From Sceloporus undulatus (Eukaryota > Chordata > Lepidosauria > Squamata > Phrynosomatidae), in assembly GCF_019175285.1 (NCBI RefSeq), contig NC_056528.1:17704620-17768619 (forward strand): DNA of 64,000 bases. The letters are read 5' to 3'. The notes beneath the pieces were generated by a model. That model saw only the letters and a program-made list of their open reading frames with translations. It searched no databases and had not been told where the DNA came from. Both the position numbers and the translations under genes were made by a program. This document shows, in pieces, positions 42,005 to 51,398 of this stretch; the stretch's first letter is position 1; every line of letters starts with the position of its first letter.

Positions 42005-42645
42005 AGAAAGTGGGCTTCATACTCATAACGTTTAGGTTAGGGAAGAAAAGGCCAAGAGGTGGCATGATAGCTATGTGTAAGTATTTGAAAGGATGTCCTA
42101 TGGAAGAAGGAGCAAGCGTATTTTCTGCTGCTCCAGAGAAGGAGCAATGGATTCAAACTACCAGTGGTACCCCGGGATACGAATGCGCCGGGTTACGAAT
42201 TTTTCGGGATACGAAAAAATCCCATAGGGATTTATTGCTTCGGCTTACGAAGGTTTCTTCGGGTTACGAAAAAACCGCGGCGCTATTTTCCGCCACCGGA
42301 GGGCAGCAGAGAGCTATTTTTCCATTAGCGCCTATGGGAATTCGGCTTACGAAGGTATTTCGGGTTACGAAATTAACCGCGGAACGAATTAATTTCGTAA
42401 CCCGGGGTACCACTTATAGCAAAAAGAGATCCTACTAAAACATTAGGAAGCGCTTCCTCAAGATAAGAGATGTTTGACAATGGAACATGCTGCCTCTGAG
42501 AGTGGTAGATTCTCCTTTTTTGGAGGTTTTTAAACAGAGACTGAATGACCATCTGTCAGGAGTGCTTTGACTGTGTATTCCTGCATGACAATGGGTTGGA
42601 GTGGATGGTCTTTGTGGTCTCTTCCAGTTCTACGAAGTGTGTTCA
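42005..42645 (+). mobile_element. CR1 LINE 3' fragment, interrupted
   Basis: The left part runs 42,005-42,160 ('aagaggtggcatgatagcta', 'gaaggagcaagcgtattttc'). The right part runs 42,417-42,645 ('caatggaacatgctgcctct', 'tggatggtctttgtggtctc'). The CR1 text continues across the gap once the inner element is removed. It lies in GAPVD1 intron 1. Confidence 0.82.
42161..42416. mobile_element. Tigger-like MITE inserted in CR1
   Basis: The left end is CCAGTGGTACCCCGGGATAC and the right end GTAACCCGGGGTACCACT. TA flanks each side. Inside, 'cgggttacgaa' motifs recur in both orientations. It has no ORF. Its clean repeats suggest it is much younger than the CR1 copy. Confidence 0.85.
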
Positions 42646-42799
42646 GTATACATGAGGTCTTTAAAAATTTCACAGAGCTGGTGGGAGAGATACGATGGGA
42701 AGACAAATGGAGGCAAGTACCAGTTTAGGACACAAAAAAATCTAGGTATAATTTGAAAGGAGGATGAAGGGGGTCAAGCTACAGACTGCATGGGGAAAG

Positions 42800-42940
42800 T
42801 AGAGAAGTATCTCTGAAGATGAGAGCCATAGATGCTGGTGAAACGTCAGGAAGAAACTCTTCTAGAACATGGCCACAGAGCCCGAAAAACCCACAAAAAA
42901 CTATGGATGCCAGCCATGAAAGCCTTCGACTTCACATATT
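42800..42940 (+). mobile_element. Retroelement-tail repeat ('gaaacgtcagg' family)
   Basis: It reads 'gatgctggtgaaacgtcagg', 'aactcttctagaacatggcc' and 'catgaaagccttcgacttca'. The inverse copy is at 18.5 kb. It is possibly the end of a Penelope-like element, but the name is uncertain. Confidence 0.5.
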
Positions 42941-43104
42941 TGAGAACACTCAGGGACTAGCAACTAAGAAGAAACCACCTGCTATGAAAAACGGAAGGTA
43001 GATTCTGTCTTTACTAGAAGTGGCTCCAAGCACAGAGCTTCTCTTTTCCCACCAAGTGTGACTGGCAACCATTCCCTTACCTGTAAGGAAGTGAAGGCAT
43101 ACCA

Positions 43105-43370
43105 CTAGGGCAGCCTTCCCCAAACTGGCACCATCCTGATGAGCTGGACCAGGAACGTAGCTAGGATTTTAGGAAGGGGGGGGGTCCAGACTAAGTGCCA
43201 CCATTATAATGGGGCTTGGGTGTGGCGGCGCAGCAGCACACACCATTCATTTTTCTAATGGAAGGGGAGGGGGTCCGGACCCCAAGAACCCCCCCCTTGG
43301 CTACGTCCCTGGCTGGACTATAACTTCACCATCCCTAGCCAGCATGGCTGTTGGTAAAGCGCTGAATTAA
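43105..43370. mobile_element. hAT-type palindromic repeat (outer element)
   Basis: Outer pieces read 'cttccccaaactggcaccat' on the left and 'ccctagccagcatggctgtt' on the right. They are split by the element at 43,150-43,311. Confidence 0.6.
43150..43311. mobile_element. hAT MITE nested in a repeat, with target duplication
   Basis: The ends are CAGGAACGTAGC and GCTACGTCCCTG. The word 'gctggac' flanks both sides (43,143-43,149 and 43,312-43,318), which suits the 8-bp duplications of hAT elements. The arms 'gggggtccaga' and 'gtccggacccc' extend the inverted repeat. Confidence 0.78.
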
Positions 43371-45059
43371 GGCTACAATGAGGGGGTTATATAGTTCTAT
43401 CTTTGTTGCCTCTAGTTGTTGACAACCAAGCTTCCTTTTCTATCTATCACCACCGCCTAAAATTCTGTTCCTTGACTCCTCCAGACTGGGATAAAATGCT
43501 TGGAATGAGATAAGATTATACCCGAGTACACAGAAACATGTTGCGGTATCTCCTTCTTTGTTCCTTGACACAACAGCCAGCCTGGCTTTGTTGACCAACC
43601 TCATGTTGTCATACAAGAATTATAGCCAATGTTGATTTATTACATGCACACAGACCAAAGGAATTTATTAAAAGCCCTTAGAGCACTAAAAAGATTTTGA
43701 TTTCACATCACTTGGCCATAGCAGCCAATACAGGATTCATCACCCCATGCCAAATTGGGCGTCTACAACATAAACCAATGCAAAACAGCAGACACTCCAT
43801 CTGCACAAGACACTTCTCAAAACAGACCTGAAGATTTCCTCTATTGTGTTTTTCTTTCCTACTTCAATAATGTATGTGAAAGGCTCTGCTTTTCACTGCC
43901 CAACGTTCAAATTAAATATTTGAAACATCATAAATGTCACACAATGTATTCACCTTTCTAAATAAAAGGCATGCTTCCTTATGAGTTCCAGTACCTCTCA
44001 CAAACATCTAAGTAGTCACTTCCTTAAAGTGGTCTGTGGCAACCTGCCACAAGGAAACCAGGCAGGGAGAACCTTTGCAAACCGCTAAGGAGTTGGTTTT
44101 ATTCCTTTCAGTGCCAAACACATATATATGAGGGGCCAGGCGAGTAACCTTTGTGACTCATGTACCAAGTGGAAATACATATATACTGCCATTAATAAAC
44201 CCTCAGATGAACTAGCTTGCTGGCTTGTTTTTGTGCAATGGTTACCAGGATTGCGGAAACACCCAACTGCATTGCATGGCTTACCTCAAACTCTGATAGC
44301 AGCCCCTTCAAATCTGCAATGTTGTTGTTTCCAGCTATGCTTGTTTAAATGGCACAAAAGATGGGAAGTTGAAATGAAACCTTGTCATGAAACTATGAAA
44401 TGCCCACCCTCATGTTCCAGCAATAATTGTTTTAGGTATGTAGGAAAGGAAACTAGTTTTCCAGCCCAGCAAGTCGGGAATTCAGTATGGCTCTGAACAA
44501 CTAGAAAAAAGAATGAAAGCGGGAGAAAAAAAATACTTCAAACCAGAATGTATAGATATTGTGGGATTCAACCAAGAGTAACACACTTTAACACCTATTG
44601 AACTCAGTTGGAATAAGGTAAGCATATGCTTTTAAATTTTAAATTAAGTGGTCAAGTTTAGTTGGATAGTACCTGGGGCATCCACAGAATACATACAATG
44701 TTGTCTCTTGAAACCCTGCAAGGGATTTAATGCATATTGCCCCAACTGCATCCTAAGGTGCATTATGTACACTGCTTTCATTTTACTCCTGGAAAGAAGG
44801 ACAGAAAACAAATTAACGTACTCTACTTCCTATAGTAAACTCCCTCTAAGGATTTATCCCATTTTGACCCAAGAGTCTTTTACGCATCAACTTGAAGGTA
44901 CACTCTCTCTTTCTCTTACACAGAGTAGTTATGCCACACCGCAACGAACATTGATTGTGACGTTTTCATCACAGGAGCATAAATGGCTACCCATGAAGAG
45001 GAGAAAACCCTAAACATGACTTCTCAGCCAGTCAATATATTCCAATCAAATATTCCTAT

Positions 45060-46110
45060 ATTCAACGAGCCAGAAAAATCATGGTGATAAAGGAGTTATC
45101 CAGGAATCACCTACTGAACTGAAATAGTTCAGATCTGCAGCTCCAGATGAACTGCATCTCAGACATAAAGGAACTTCACAGAAACACTTCCATCTTCTTT
45201 TGAGAAATCTAGGAGAAGAGGCAAGGTGCAAGGACTGGAAAAGAGCAAACACTGCCTTCTCTTCAAATAAAAAGATGATCCAGGAAACTACAGAACGTTG
45301 CCTTGACCCTCAATATGAGGGAAAATATGAGGACGGATTATATAGGAGTCTGTCTGAGGCAATGCAGGGCTCAGAGGAGCCAGCAGGGCTTTGCCATGAA
45401 CAAAACCCTGCAGACTAATCTTCTTTTTTGTTGTTGTTGTTGATGATGATGATGTTGATGCTATGGATGTCATTTAGCTGGATTCAGCAAAGCATCTGAT
45501 ATGGTTCCCCAGAATTTTTTAATTAGCAAAGTGATTAAATTAGAATAGATGAGAACACTTTCAGATGGAGCCATAACTGGTTGGGAAACGGTGCTCAAAG
45601 AAGTGTCTGTCTGTGCTTCAGACTGGAAGGAGGCTGTGAATGGAGTGCCTCAGGGTTTTTGTCCTAGGCCAAACCTTCAACGTTTTTCAATGACTTAGAT
45701 GACGGGTGGAGGAACCCTTATCAGGTTGCAGGTGACACACAGCTGGGAGGGGTGGCTGACACATTGGGAGATAGGAGCAAATCCAAAAGGGCCAAGGACC
45801 TTAATAAACGGGGCAGAATTTATAAAATGAAAGTCTATACCAAGCAAAGTCTACATTTAGGCCACAAAAACCCCCAAATGCACAGGTCTAGGCTGTGGAT
45901 ATTGGCTCACCCCATGCAAAAAGATCTTGGGGTTATGTTAACCATGAATTGAGCATGAGCCAGCAGTGTGATGCGCAGCAAAGAAGGCAAAAGCTATTTT
46001 AATCTGCATTCATCGAACCATAGTTTGCAAGTCGGAGGAAATAATAAAATCCCATTACATTCTGCGTTGCTGAAGCCTCATCTGGCTTACAGCTTCAGTT
46101 TTGGCCGAGA
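45060..46110 (+). mobile_element. CR1 LINE reverse-transcriptase region, decayed
   Basis: Degenerate CR1 ORF2 text is readable: 'gatccaggaaactacagaac' (GNYRP region), 'gtgaatggagtgcctcaggg' (GVPQG region) and 'caggttgcaggtgacacaca' (YADDT region, much changed). It then continues toward the 3' end. It is full of stops and is a fossil copy in GAPVD1 intron 1. Confidence 0.72.
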
Positions 46111-46279
46111 AGGATATCTATTGATTCCCAAACTCGGCCTTCCAGGTGGTTTGATTGGCTCCCAGAATCCATTGGCCAAGACGGCTGAGGCTTCTGGGAA
46201 TGGAGTCCAAAAAAGACCCTGAAGGACCAGATTTGGGAATCCCTGAATTGGAGCAGGTAAAAGAGGGGCAACAAGGATG

Positions 46280-46372
46280 ACAGGAGAAAATGGCAATGGA
46301 AACCCTTGAGAGCTCACCTTCAGGTCGCCTGTCGGAGATGACTTGAAGGCACACAGTAAAACAACAACAAAC
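46280..46372 (+). mobile_element. Sauria-type SINE tail fragment
   Basis: It reads 'ggagaaaatggcaatggaaa' then 'gagatgacttgaaggcacac' and 'agtaaaacaacaacaaac'. Confidence 0.65.
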
Positions 46373-46730
46373 ACACATATATACACAAAACATACATATA
46401 CATAAACATAATATATATATAGTATCAATTTATGCATATATGTATATAGTGTGTGTATGTGCAGACTATATAAAATGCATATATAAGACATGTAAGTATG
46501 TATATATAAATAGCAAAATTTTATATATATTTAATATAAACATAAATGTATGCTTATACATACATTGAGTGTATGTAACACATATGTAAAATACATATAT
46601 AGATGTGTGTGTGTGTATATATTATATATATAAGCAAAAATATAATAGAGAGAAAACATATGTATGCTGTATATATTAATATATAGTGTGTGTGTGTGTG
46701 TGTACACACAACACACACACACATAATATA
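46373..46730. repeat. AT/GT-rich low-complexity tract
   Basis: It is a mix of TATA, TG/CA and ACAC runs, including a pure TG run near 46,687-46,702. It lies directly next to the GAPVD1 CpG island. Confidence 0.85.
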
Positions 46731-46739
46731 CTTAATGAA

Positions 46740-47210
46740 ACGCTGCCTAAGCTGTGAAGCGCCCAATGGGAGGAGGGTCAGTGCAAAACCTATGGAGGAG
46801 GTGGGTCTGGGGTCCTCTGGAGGCGGGGTTCCTAAGGCAGCAAGCGAGGCCTCCAAGGGCGCGCCCCCTTCCCTTCCTTCCTCCGACGAGGGGCCCCTTG
46901 GCCCTTCCCAGCCCAGCCTCCCTCCGCCGCCGAAGGGACCACCTGGAAGGGAGACCTCCGCCAACAGCCACTGCCGCCGCTCCTTGGGCCTCTCCCGCCC
47001 GAAGACCGCCGCCCAGCCAGCCCCCTCTCCTCTCCGCCGCCGCCGCCTTCCTGCCCTGCTGCCTTAGCCCTCGCTCTCTCTCGCTCGCTCACCTGTACGC
47101 CGGGGCCAGGGCCGTCGCCACGAAGGCGCAGCGTCAGAACGGCGCGCCCCGGAGCACGACGGGAATGGTAGTCCGCCAGAAAAGGGAGAAAATGGCGGCG
47201 CGGGTGGCGG
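46740..47210 (-). promoter_or_regulatory. GAPVD1: GAPVD1 CpG-island promoter
   Basis: The stretch is GC- and CpG-rich, unlike everything around it, and spans the untranslated first exon. There is no TATA box. An AAAATGGCGGC YY1-like site is at 47,189-47,199, and ACTACCATTCCCGTCGTGC (gene strand, 47,155-47,173) resembles a ZNF143 site. Confidence 0.75.
47093..47200 (-). other. GAPVD1: GAPVD1 untranslated exon 1
   Basis: The donor is strong: GCGTACAG then GTGAGCGAGC on the gene strand. The 5' limit is not visible and is placed near 47,200 by the promoter motifs. Confidence 0.6.
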
Positions 47211-47344
47211 GGCTTAATGGTCTTCTTTGGAGGAGACAGCTGAGGATGAAGAGAGGGAGAGTGTGTTTGGTATGGCCATCCAGCCTCTGTTTAAGACCCC
47301 CAAAGAAGGAGACTCCCCCACTTCCTCAGGGAGTGCTTGCTCCT

Positions 47345-47462
47345 GACAGAAAAGGCAAATGTCTCACAAGACTACACTTCCCAGTACTCCCCAGCATTCA
47401 GCCAGTTGGGCAGTTAAAGCGGTCTTAAACTGGGTTATTCTGCAGTGTGGATGCAGCCAGGG
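47345..47462. mobile_element. MITE family C, right half, upstream of GAPVD1
   Basis: It ends 'ttctgcagtgtggatgcagc', matching the right terminus of the complete copy at 9.67-9.88 kb. The inner part has 'cacaagactacacttcccag', which contains a ZNF143-like ACTACACTTCCCAGTACTCC (47,371-47,390). Confidence 0.65.
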
Positions 47463-47505
47463 ATACATTGGGAGGAGAAGGGTATGGACTATTGCTGCCA
47501 GAGCT

Positions 47506-47546
47506 GAAAGAAAGAAAGAAAGAAGAAAGAAAGAAAAAAGAAAGGG
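47506..47546 (+). repeat. (GAAA)n-like purine tract
   Basis: It is a run of AAAGAAAG and AAAAAAG units. Confidence 0.85.
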
Positions 47547-48324
47547 GTACAGGAACAAGAGGGAAGGAACCCAAATGGGAACCTTTTCCTGTATGTTCAA
47601 TGACAACTTGTAACTTTCTGTTTCTAGTTACCATGAGTTACCTTTGCGTTACGTTGCAATGAGTTACATGGCAAGTTGCATTTCCAGCCTGCGGATCTTT
47701 CAAACACCTGCTGGGTGATAATAGTAGGAAATAGTTAGAACTAGTTACATTATATACTCTGCTTTGGTTACTGTCCAAATAGAGTGCTGGATCAGCCTTT
47801 TAATGACTGGTTCTAGAACCACAGACCTAGCGCAAAGGCCATGCAAAGGTCCAAACCCTGCCATGCAGGAATACAACACTAACGCACCACCAGAAGCCCA
47901 CTCTGCTTAGCCTTAGTGGCAGAATGGGTTGGACTGGGTGCCCTTGGGGTCTCTCCCAACTCTGATTCTGGTGTGTTGGAGCCACCGCCTCCCAGGCTCT
48001 GGCTTTGGTTACTCCGGTTGTAAGACAGGCGCAGCAAATCTCCTTCTCCTCCTTAGGCCTAAAAGAGACTTGGTGCAGCCATAGAGAGGGCTCCTTTTGG
48101 CCTGGGAGCGCTGCCAAACCTGGCACAAACTGGCACTTCAACAGCAAAGTTTGCACACCTGCGCAAAGGTGGGGCACCTCTGAAAGTTAGTTTAGGTTTT
48201 CCGCCGCTTTAAATCCGAAGGGCATGGCGGCAGAAGCACCCACACATACTCACGCTTCCAAGTACTGATTTACAAAGGGCTACTCTCATCCAACTATACA
48301 TTGTACTGTATTATTAAATGCCTC
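47547..48324. other. Interval between GAPVD1 and HSPA5, no gene seen
   Basis: A short CR1 3' end lies at about 47,925-47,985 ('tgggttggactgggtgccct', 'ggggtctctcccaactctga'). The rest is unrecognised. Confidence 0.5.
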
Positions 48325-48455
48325 TTTTTATCCAGGTATAGCCATGTTAGCTAAATGCATCTCAGGAAGTCGGCTCAAGTTTAGGAAAACCTATGTTGCC
48401 AACTTCTTTCTTGGTTAGTCTCAAAGAGCTACAAGATCGCTTTGCATCCTGTTTT
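48325..48455. repeat. Palindromic interspersed repeat F
   Basis: It reads 'aggtatagccatgttagcta' and 'ttggttagtctcaaagagct', followed by 'acaagatcgctttgcatcct'. Confidence 0.6.
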
Positions 48456-48611
48456 TATCCGTCTTCATTCCTGCCCTTCAGCTTAACTTTGGTGTCTAGT
48501 GCTATGAGACCCTATGAGATTTCTTCTGCATCATCCATTATTATTATATTATTATTAGCGAATAATAGTCATGCATAACTGTATATCCTTCTATTGTATG
48601 TTCCCTAATAT

Positions 48612-48880
48612 CTATCTCTAGGAATATCTGGGTCCCCAGTGCAACTCTATGGTCAGCTTTAACCAAAAGTCACACTGAAGTATTATGTAGAGAGAACACT
48701 CCTCTAGGCCTTGTAGCTCCTCCAGTGCAACTCTATGGTCAATGTCTGGCAAATGTTGACCATGAGTTGCACGGAGGACCTAGAGATTGCTAGAGAGGTG
48801 TTCTCTCAGGTAAAAACTAGTGTGTTTTGTTATGAGGGTCCTACGCTACTAACCCCAGCGACTGTGGAGGAAGAGTAATT
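48612..48880. mobile_element. MITE family B
   Basis: It carries two inverted copies of 'agtgcaactctatggtca', then 'accatgagttgcacggagga' and 'aggtgttctctcaggtaaaa'. It ends near 'taaccccagcgactgtggag'. The termini are worn. Confidence 0.6.
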
Positions 48881-49364
48881 CCTCCTGGGACTCATCACTA
48901 CAAAATTGTCGTTCCCAAACTCCGTAGGAAGAGGGAATGAAATTAAGCCAGTTTAAATATCTGATTTAGATGTACATAGTGTCCTTTTCAAGGGATATGC
49001 ATCAGGATGGAGAACAGTGTGCATGGGTGGTGTGTTTTAATTATTCAGCTCAGTTTAACCTCTCTGTTGGGACACGTCTTGTTTGTTATATTGGATAGGT
49101 CCCTGGTGTGGTTGCTTGATGCTACTCCCTTCACAATCTTTGTCCTGATGAAAGCCAAATGAGTCAAAGGAGTCTATGCTCAGTTAACTCCAGACGATGT
49201 GCTCTTTGAATTAATGTAGGAAGTTGTACAGCAAGATATGGTGCAATGCCAGAAATCATTGCACAGTGCTTCTGCCCAGGATCATTGAGGACGGGTCTGT
49301 TCTGTTTAAGATTACGGTTTCGTAAAAGAGAAAGCAATGCCAACTACTTATAGTGGCTGAGGGC

Positions 49365-49575
49365 CTTGTTGTTGGTGGTGTTACTTGCCCTCAAGATCAT
49401 TTCGAGAGACCTCCAAGTCATCCTCTTATCATACCTTTACTCAGGTCTCCAAGCTCAGGTCTGTGGCTCCTTCAACTGGGTCTATCCCTGAAATGTGGCC
49501 TCCTCTGTTTCTTTGTTCTCTGTACCTTCAGCTCATTGCCACTATGGTGAACCTAGCATGGGGTTTTATGGGGCA
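49365..49575 (-). mobile_element. Bov-B-related SINE fragments
   Basis: It reads 'gagacctccaagtcatcctc', 'tcaggtctccaagctcaggt' and 'ctatggtgaacctagcatgg'. The second block is the common SINE tail and the first resembles another Bov-B-tailed subfamily. Confidence 0.55.
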
Positions 49576-49805
49576 AGATATGAGACTCGCCAAGGATTTT
49601 TCTAGGCCATTAAGACCCTATGAATTTCAATGGATTTTGCTAGGCTATATAAATGATTGTGTGCCTTGAAGGCCCTATGAATTTCATAGGGTTTTCCCAT
49701 GGGTTTGCTCAGCCAAGCAGGAACCAAGGCACAATAAATAATATAATTATATAATGTGCCGTATAATATATAATATTGGTGTGTGTGTGTGTGGTGTGTT
49801 TATGG

Positions 49806-49853
49806 GTTCTGCTCTCTAAGTCATACAGTAAATATTGACTCTAATCTATGTAG

Positions 49854-49888
<35 letters not shown>

Positions 49889-50310
49889 ATGTTAATATTT
49901 AATAGGTTTCTGCTTGCTTCTCTAAGGCCTGTTACAGACAGCCCAAATAAAGCTGCTTCGAGTCACAGTGGAGATATGGTGTTTCAATGATGCATGCACC
50001 TAAGAGTCCAGAAGCCACACAAAAGCCATGCTCCAGTCCTAGGGCTGGAGCGTGGCTTGGTGCGACCTCTGGACCTTAGGACGCATGCATCATTGAAACA
50101 CCATACCTCCACTGTGACTTGAAGCAGCTTTTATTTGGGCTGTCTGTAACAGGCCCAAGTCATACTGTATATATGGACCCTAGTCTATGTAGTCTCTCTG
50201 TCTCTCTCTTTCTCTAATGTGCCTGTATATGTGTGTGTTTGTATGAATGTGTGTACACACACACACACACATATATATATTTAACAGGGCTTCTGCTGCT
50301 TCTGTAAGTC
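49806..50310 (+). repeat. Duplicated GT/AT microsatellite segment
   Basis: Two diverged units share 'aagtcatac', '-ctatgtagt-', a GT/AT microsatellite, then 'tttaaTAgg.ttctgct' and 'ttctctaag/ttctgtaag'. A MITE splits them at 49,926-50,155. GT runs lie at 49,861-49,888 and AC at 50,256-50,270. Confidence 0.65.
49926..50155. mobile_element. MITE family D, complete, near-identical long inverted repeats
   Basis: Both ends read GGCCTGTTACAGACAGCCCA inward. The arms pair along nearly all of their roughly 110 bp with few differences. Flanks are TAA on the left and CAA on the right, which would suit the 3-bp TWA duplication of PIF/Harbinger elements, with one change. It has no ORF. Confidence 0.85.
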
Positions 50311-50672
50311 ATACTGTGAGGTTTCAGGCCTACTTTCTCTCCTTTGACTATCAATTATATACTTGAAGTGGCTGAACATGGACTGTTTCTCAGCAGCACA
50401 CTGTATGGCAAAAGCTATAGCCAATGGCAGCCTTTGAGGACACAGGGTACATTGTAATAATATTAATGCATGTTAAAAGTGGATGTGTTTGTGTGGGGCT
50501 CCTACATGCCGTTTTATATTCAGGCCCCACATAAGAATGGGTCTCAAAGTGTATGAAGAAACCCTCAGTGTTTCTCTATGGGCCATAAACTACTACAGTA
50601 CTACTACTACCACAGATACTGCTAGGCCTGGTAACCATGGAAACCTCCAGAGCGCCCCCGCCCGGAGCGGCA

Positions 50673-50680
50673 TGACGTCA
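50673..50680 (+). promoter_or_regulatory. HSPA5: CRE/ATF site TGACGTCA (distal)
   Basis: This is a perfect palindromic CRE upstream of HSPA5, followed at once by a CCAAT box. Such sites bind CREB/ATF factors and ATF4-type regulators in GRP78 promoters. Confidence 0.75.
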
Positions 50681-50688
50681 CAGCGCAG

Positions 50689-50707
50689 CCAATAGGCTCC
50701 CTCCGCT
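50689..50707 (+). promoter_or_regulatory. HSPA5: ERSE-like CCAAT-N9-CCGCT
   Basis: A CCAAT box (50,689-50,693) lies nine bases before CCGCT. It keeps the spacing of an ER stress element, but the second half differs from CCACG. Confidence 0.5.
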
Positions 50708-50811
50708 TGTCCCGCAACGCGGCCTCGGATTGGTCCGCGGCGCCGGTAGGGCGGGCCAATCAGGGTCGCGGAAGGGCGGAGGGGAGGAAAGGAACGCGCG
50801 CGGGCTGGGTT

Positions 50812-50819
50812 TGACGTCA
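50812..50819 (+). promoter_or_regulatory. HSPA5: CRE/ATF site TGACGTCA (proximal)
   Basis: A second perfect CRE lies about 120 bp before the TATA box. Confidence 0.75.
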
Positions 50820-50832
50820 CAGCCGCGGTGGA

Positions 50833-50851
50833 CCAATCAGCGCCGGCCAGC
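50833..50851 (+). promoter_or_regulatory. HSPA5: ERSE-like CCAAT-N9-CCAGC
   Basis: CCAATCAGCGCCGGCCAGC keeps the CCAAT half (NF-Y) and the nine-base gap. The second half, CCAGC, differs from CCACG. Confidence 0.65.
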
Positions 50852-50865
50852 TTGGAGGGAAAGGA

Positions 50866-50884
50866 CCAATGGGGAAGCTCCAGC
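50866..50884 (+). promoter_or_regulatory. HSPA5: ERSE-like CCAAT-N9-CCAGC
   Basis: CCAATGGGGAAGCTCCAGC has the same layout as the preceding element, 33 bp downstream. Confidence 0.65.
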
Positions 50885-50897
50885 GAAGAAAAAGGAG

Positions 50898-50916
50898 CCA
50901 ATGGCGTGCCTCCACG
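50898..50916 (+). promoter_or_regulatory. HSPA5: Perfect ERSE (CCAAT-N9-CCACG)
   Basis: CCAATGGCGTGCCTCCACG matches the ER stress element exactly. NF-Y binds CCAAT, and ATF6 (with YY1/TFII-I-type helpers) or XBP1 reads CCACG. It ends 16 bp before the TATA box, the usual place of ERSE1 in GRP78 genes. Confidence 0.9.
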
Positions 50917-50932
50917 CGAGGCTGCGGGGTGG

Positions 50933-50941
50933 TATATATAA
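50933..50941 (+). promoter_or_regulatory. HSPA5: HSPA5 TATA box
   Basis: TATATATAA lies at the end of the GC-rich promoter. Transcription should start about 30 bp on, near 50,964. Confidence 0.85.
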
Positions 50942-50963
50942 GAGCGGAGGAGCGCTGGGGCCC

Positions 50964-51054
50964 AGACTGACTCGAGCGTTGAAATAGAGAAGACCAGGCT
51001 TTGTGGCGTGATAGAAGCGGCGATAGTGCGGAGGGTCATCGCGTGTCGATAGAG
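50964..51054 (+). other. HSPA5: HSPA5 untranslated exon 1 (predicted)
   Basis: It runs from the inferred start to the donor GATAGAG then GTGAGAG. It has no ATG. Without splicing, the TATA box would lie about 1.5 kb upstream of the coding start, with many ATGs between. Confidence 0.7.
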
Positions 51055-51057
51055 GTG

Positions 51058-51214
51058 AGAGGGCGACTTATGGGGTTTCTTGGCAAGGTTTGTCCGGAGG
51101 AGGTTTGCCATTGCCTTCCCCTGAGGCTGGGAGAGTGGGACTGGCCCAAGGGCTCCCATTGGGATTGCATGGCCAAGGGGGGACTCGAACCCAGGTCCCC
51201 AGAGCCTTAGCTGA
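51058..51214 (-). mobile_element. Sauria-type SINE at the HSPA5 intron 1 donor
   Basis: It reads 'gggcgacttatggggtttct', 'ggaggtttgccattgccttc' and 'cccctgaggctgggagagtg'. The head follows: 'gactcgaacccaggtcccca'. The SINE text begins within about ten bases of the splice donor. Confidence 0.82.
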
Positions 51215-51296
51215 CTTAGGGCTACCCTCTCCTGGGGTTTCCTTGGCAAGGTCTGTCCGGAGGAGGCTCGCCATTGCCTTCCCTGGGGCTGAGCGT
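51215..51296 (-). mobile_element. Second SINE fragment, tandem
   Basis: It reads 'gacttagggctaccctctcc' then 'gtttccttggcaaggtctgt' and 'ggctcgccattgccttccct'. It lies directly after the first copy, in the same orientation. Confidence 0.78.
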
Positions 51297-51398
51297 GGCT
51301 CACCCTATTATGCCTCTGTACTGCTGCTTTTGACACATGGAAACGCTCCTAGAGAACCTGCTTCAAAGAACTGTTGCCGAATGCCTCCCAGCCAAAGG

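Larger units (their letters stand above)
38718..47092 (-). other. GAPVD1: GAPVD1 intron 1 (5' UTR intron)
   Basis: This 8.4-kb interval separates the untranslated first exon from the first coding exon. It holds SINE, CR1, MITE and hAT copies listed separately, and a long low-complexity tract at 46.37-46.73 kb. Further untranslated exons cannot be excluded. Confidence 0.7.

Noticed and set aside
46600-46730. Possible CRISPR-like or satellite array
   Set aside because: The repeats are simple TG/TA runs without unique spacers.
46754-47428. A 224-codon plus-strand open frame across the GAPVD1 CpG island
   Set aside because: The frame is open because CpG-rich DNA has few stops. Its composition is proline/arginine-rich with no domain, and it runs antisense over the GAPVD1 first exon and into a MITE.
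51130-51210. A coding exon suggested by an open frame in HSPA5 intron 1
   Set aside because: The frame lies in SINE sequence that recurs elsewhere in the window, and it has no Hsp70-like residues.
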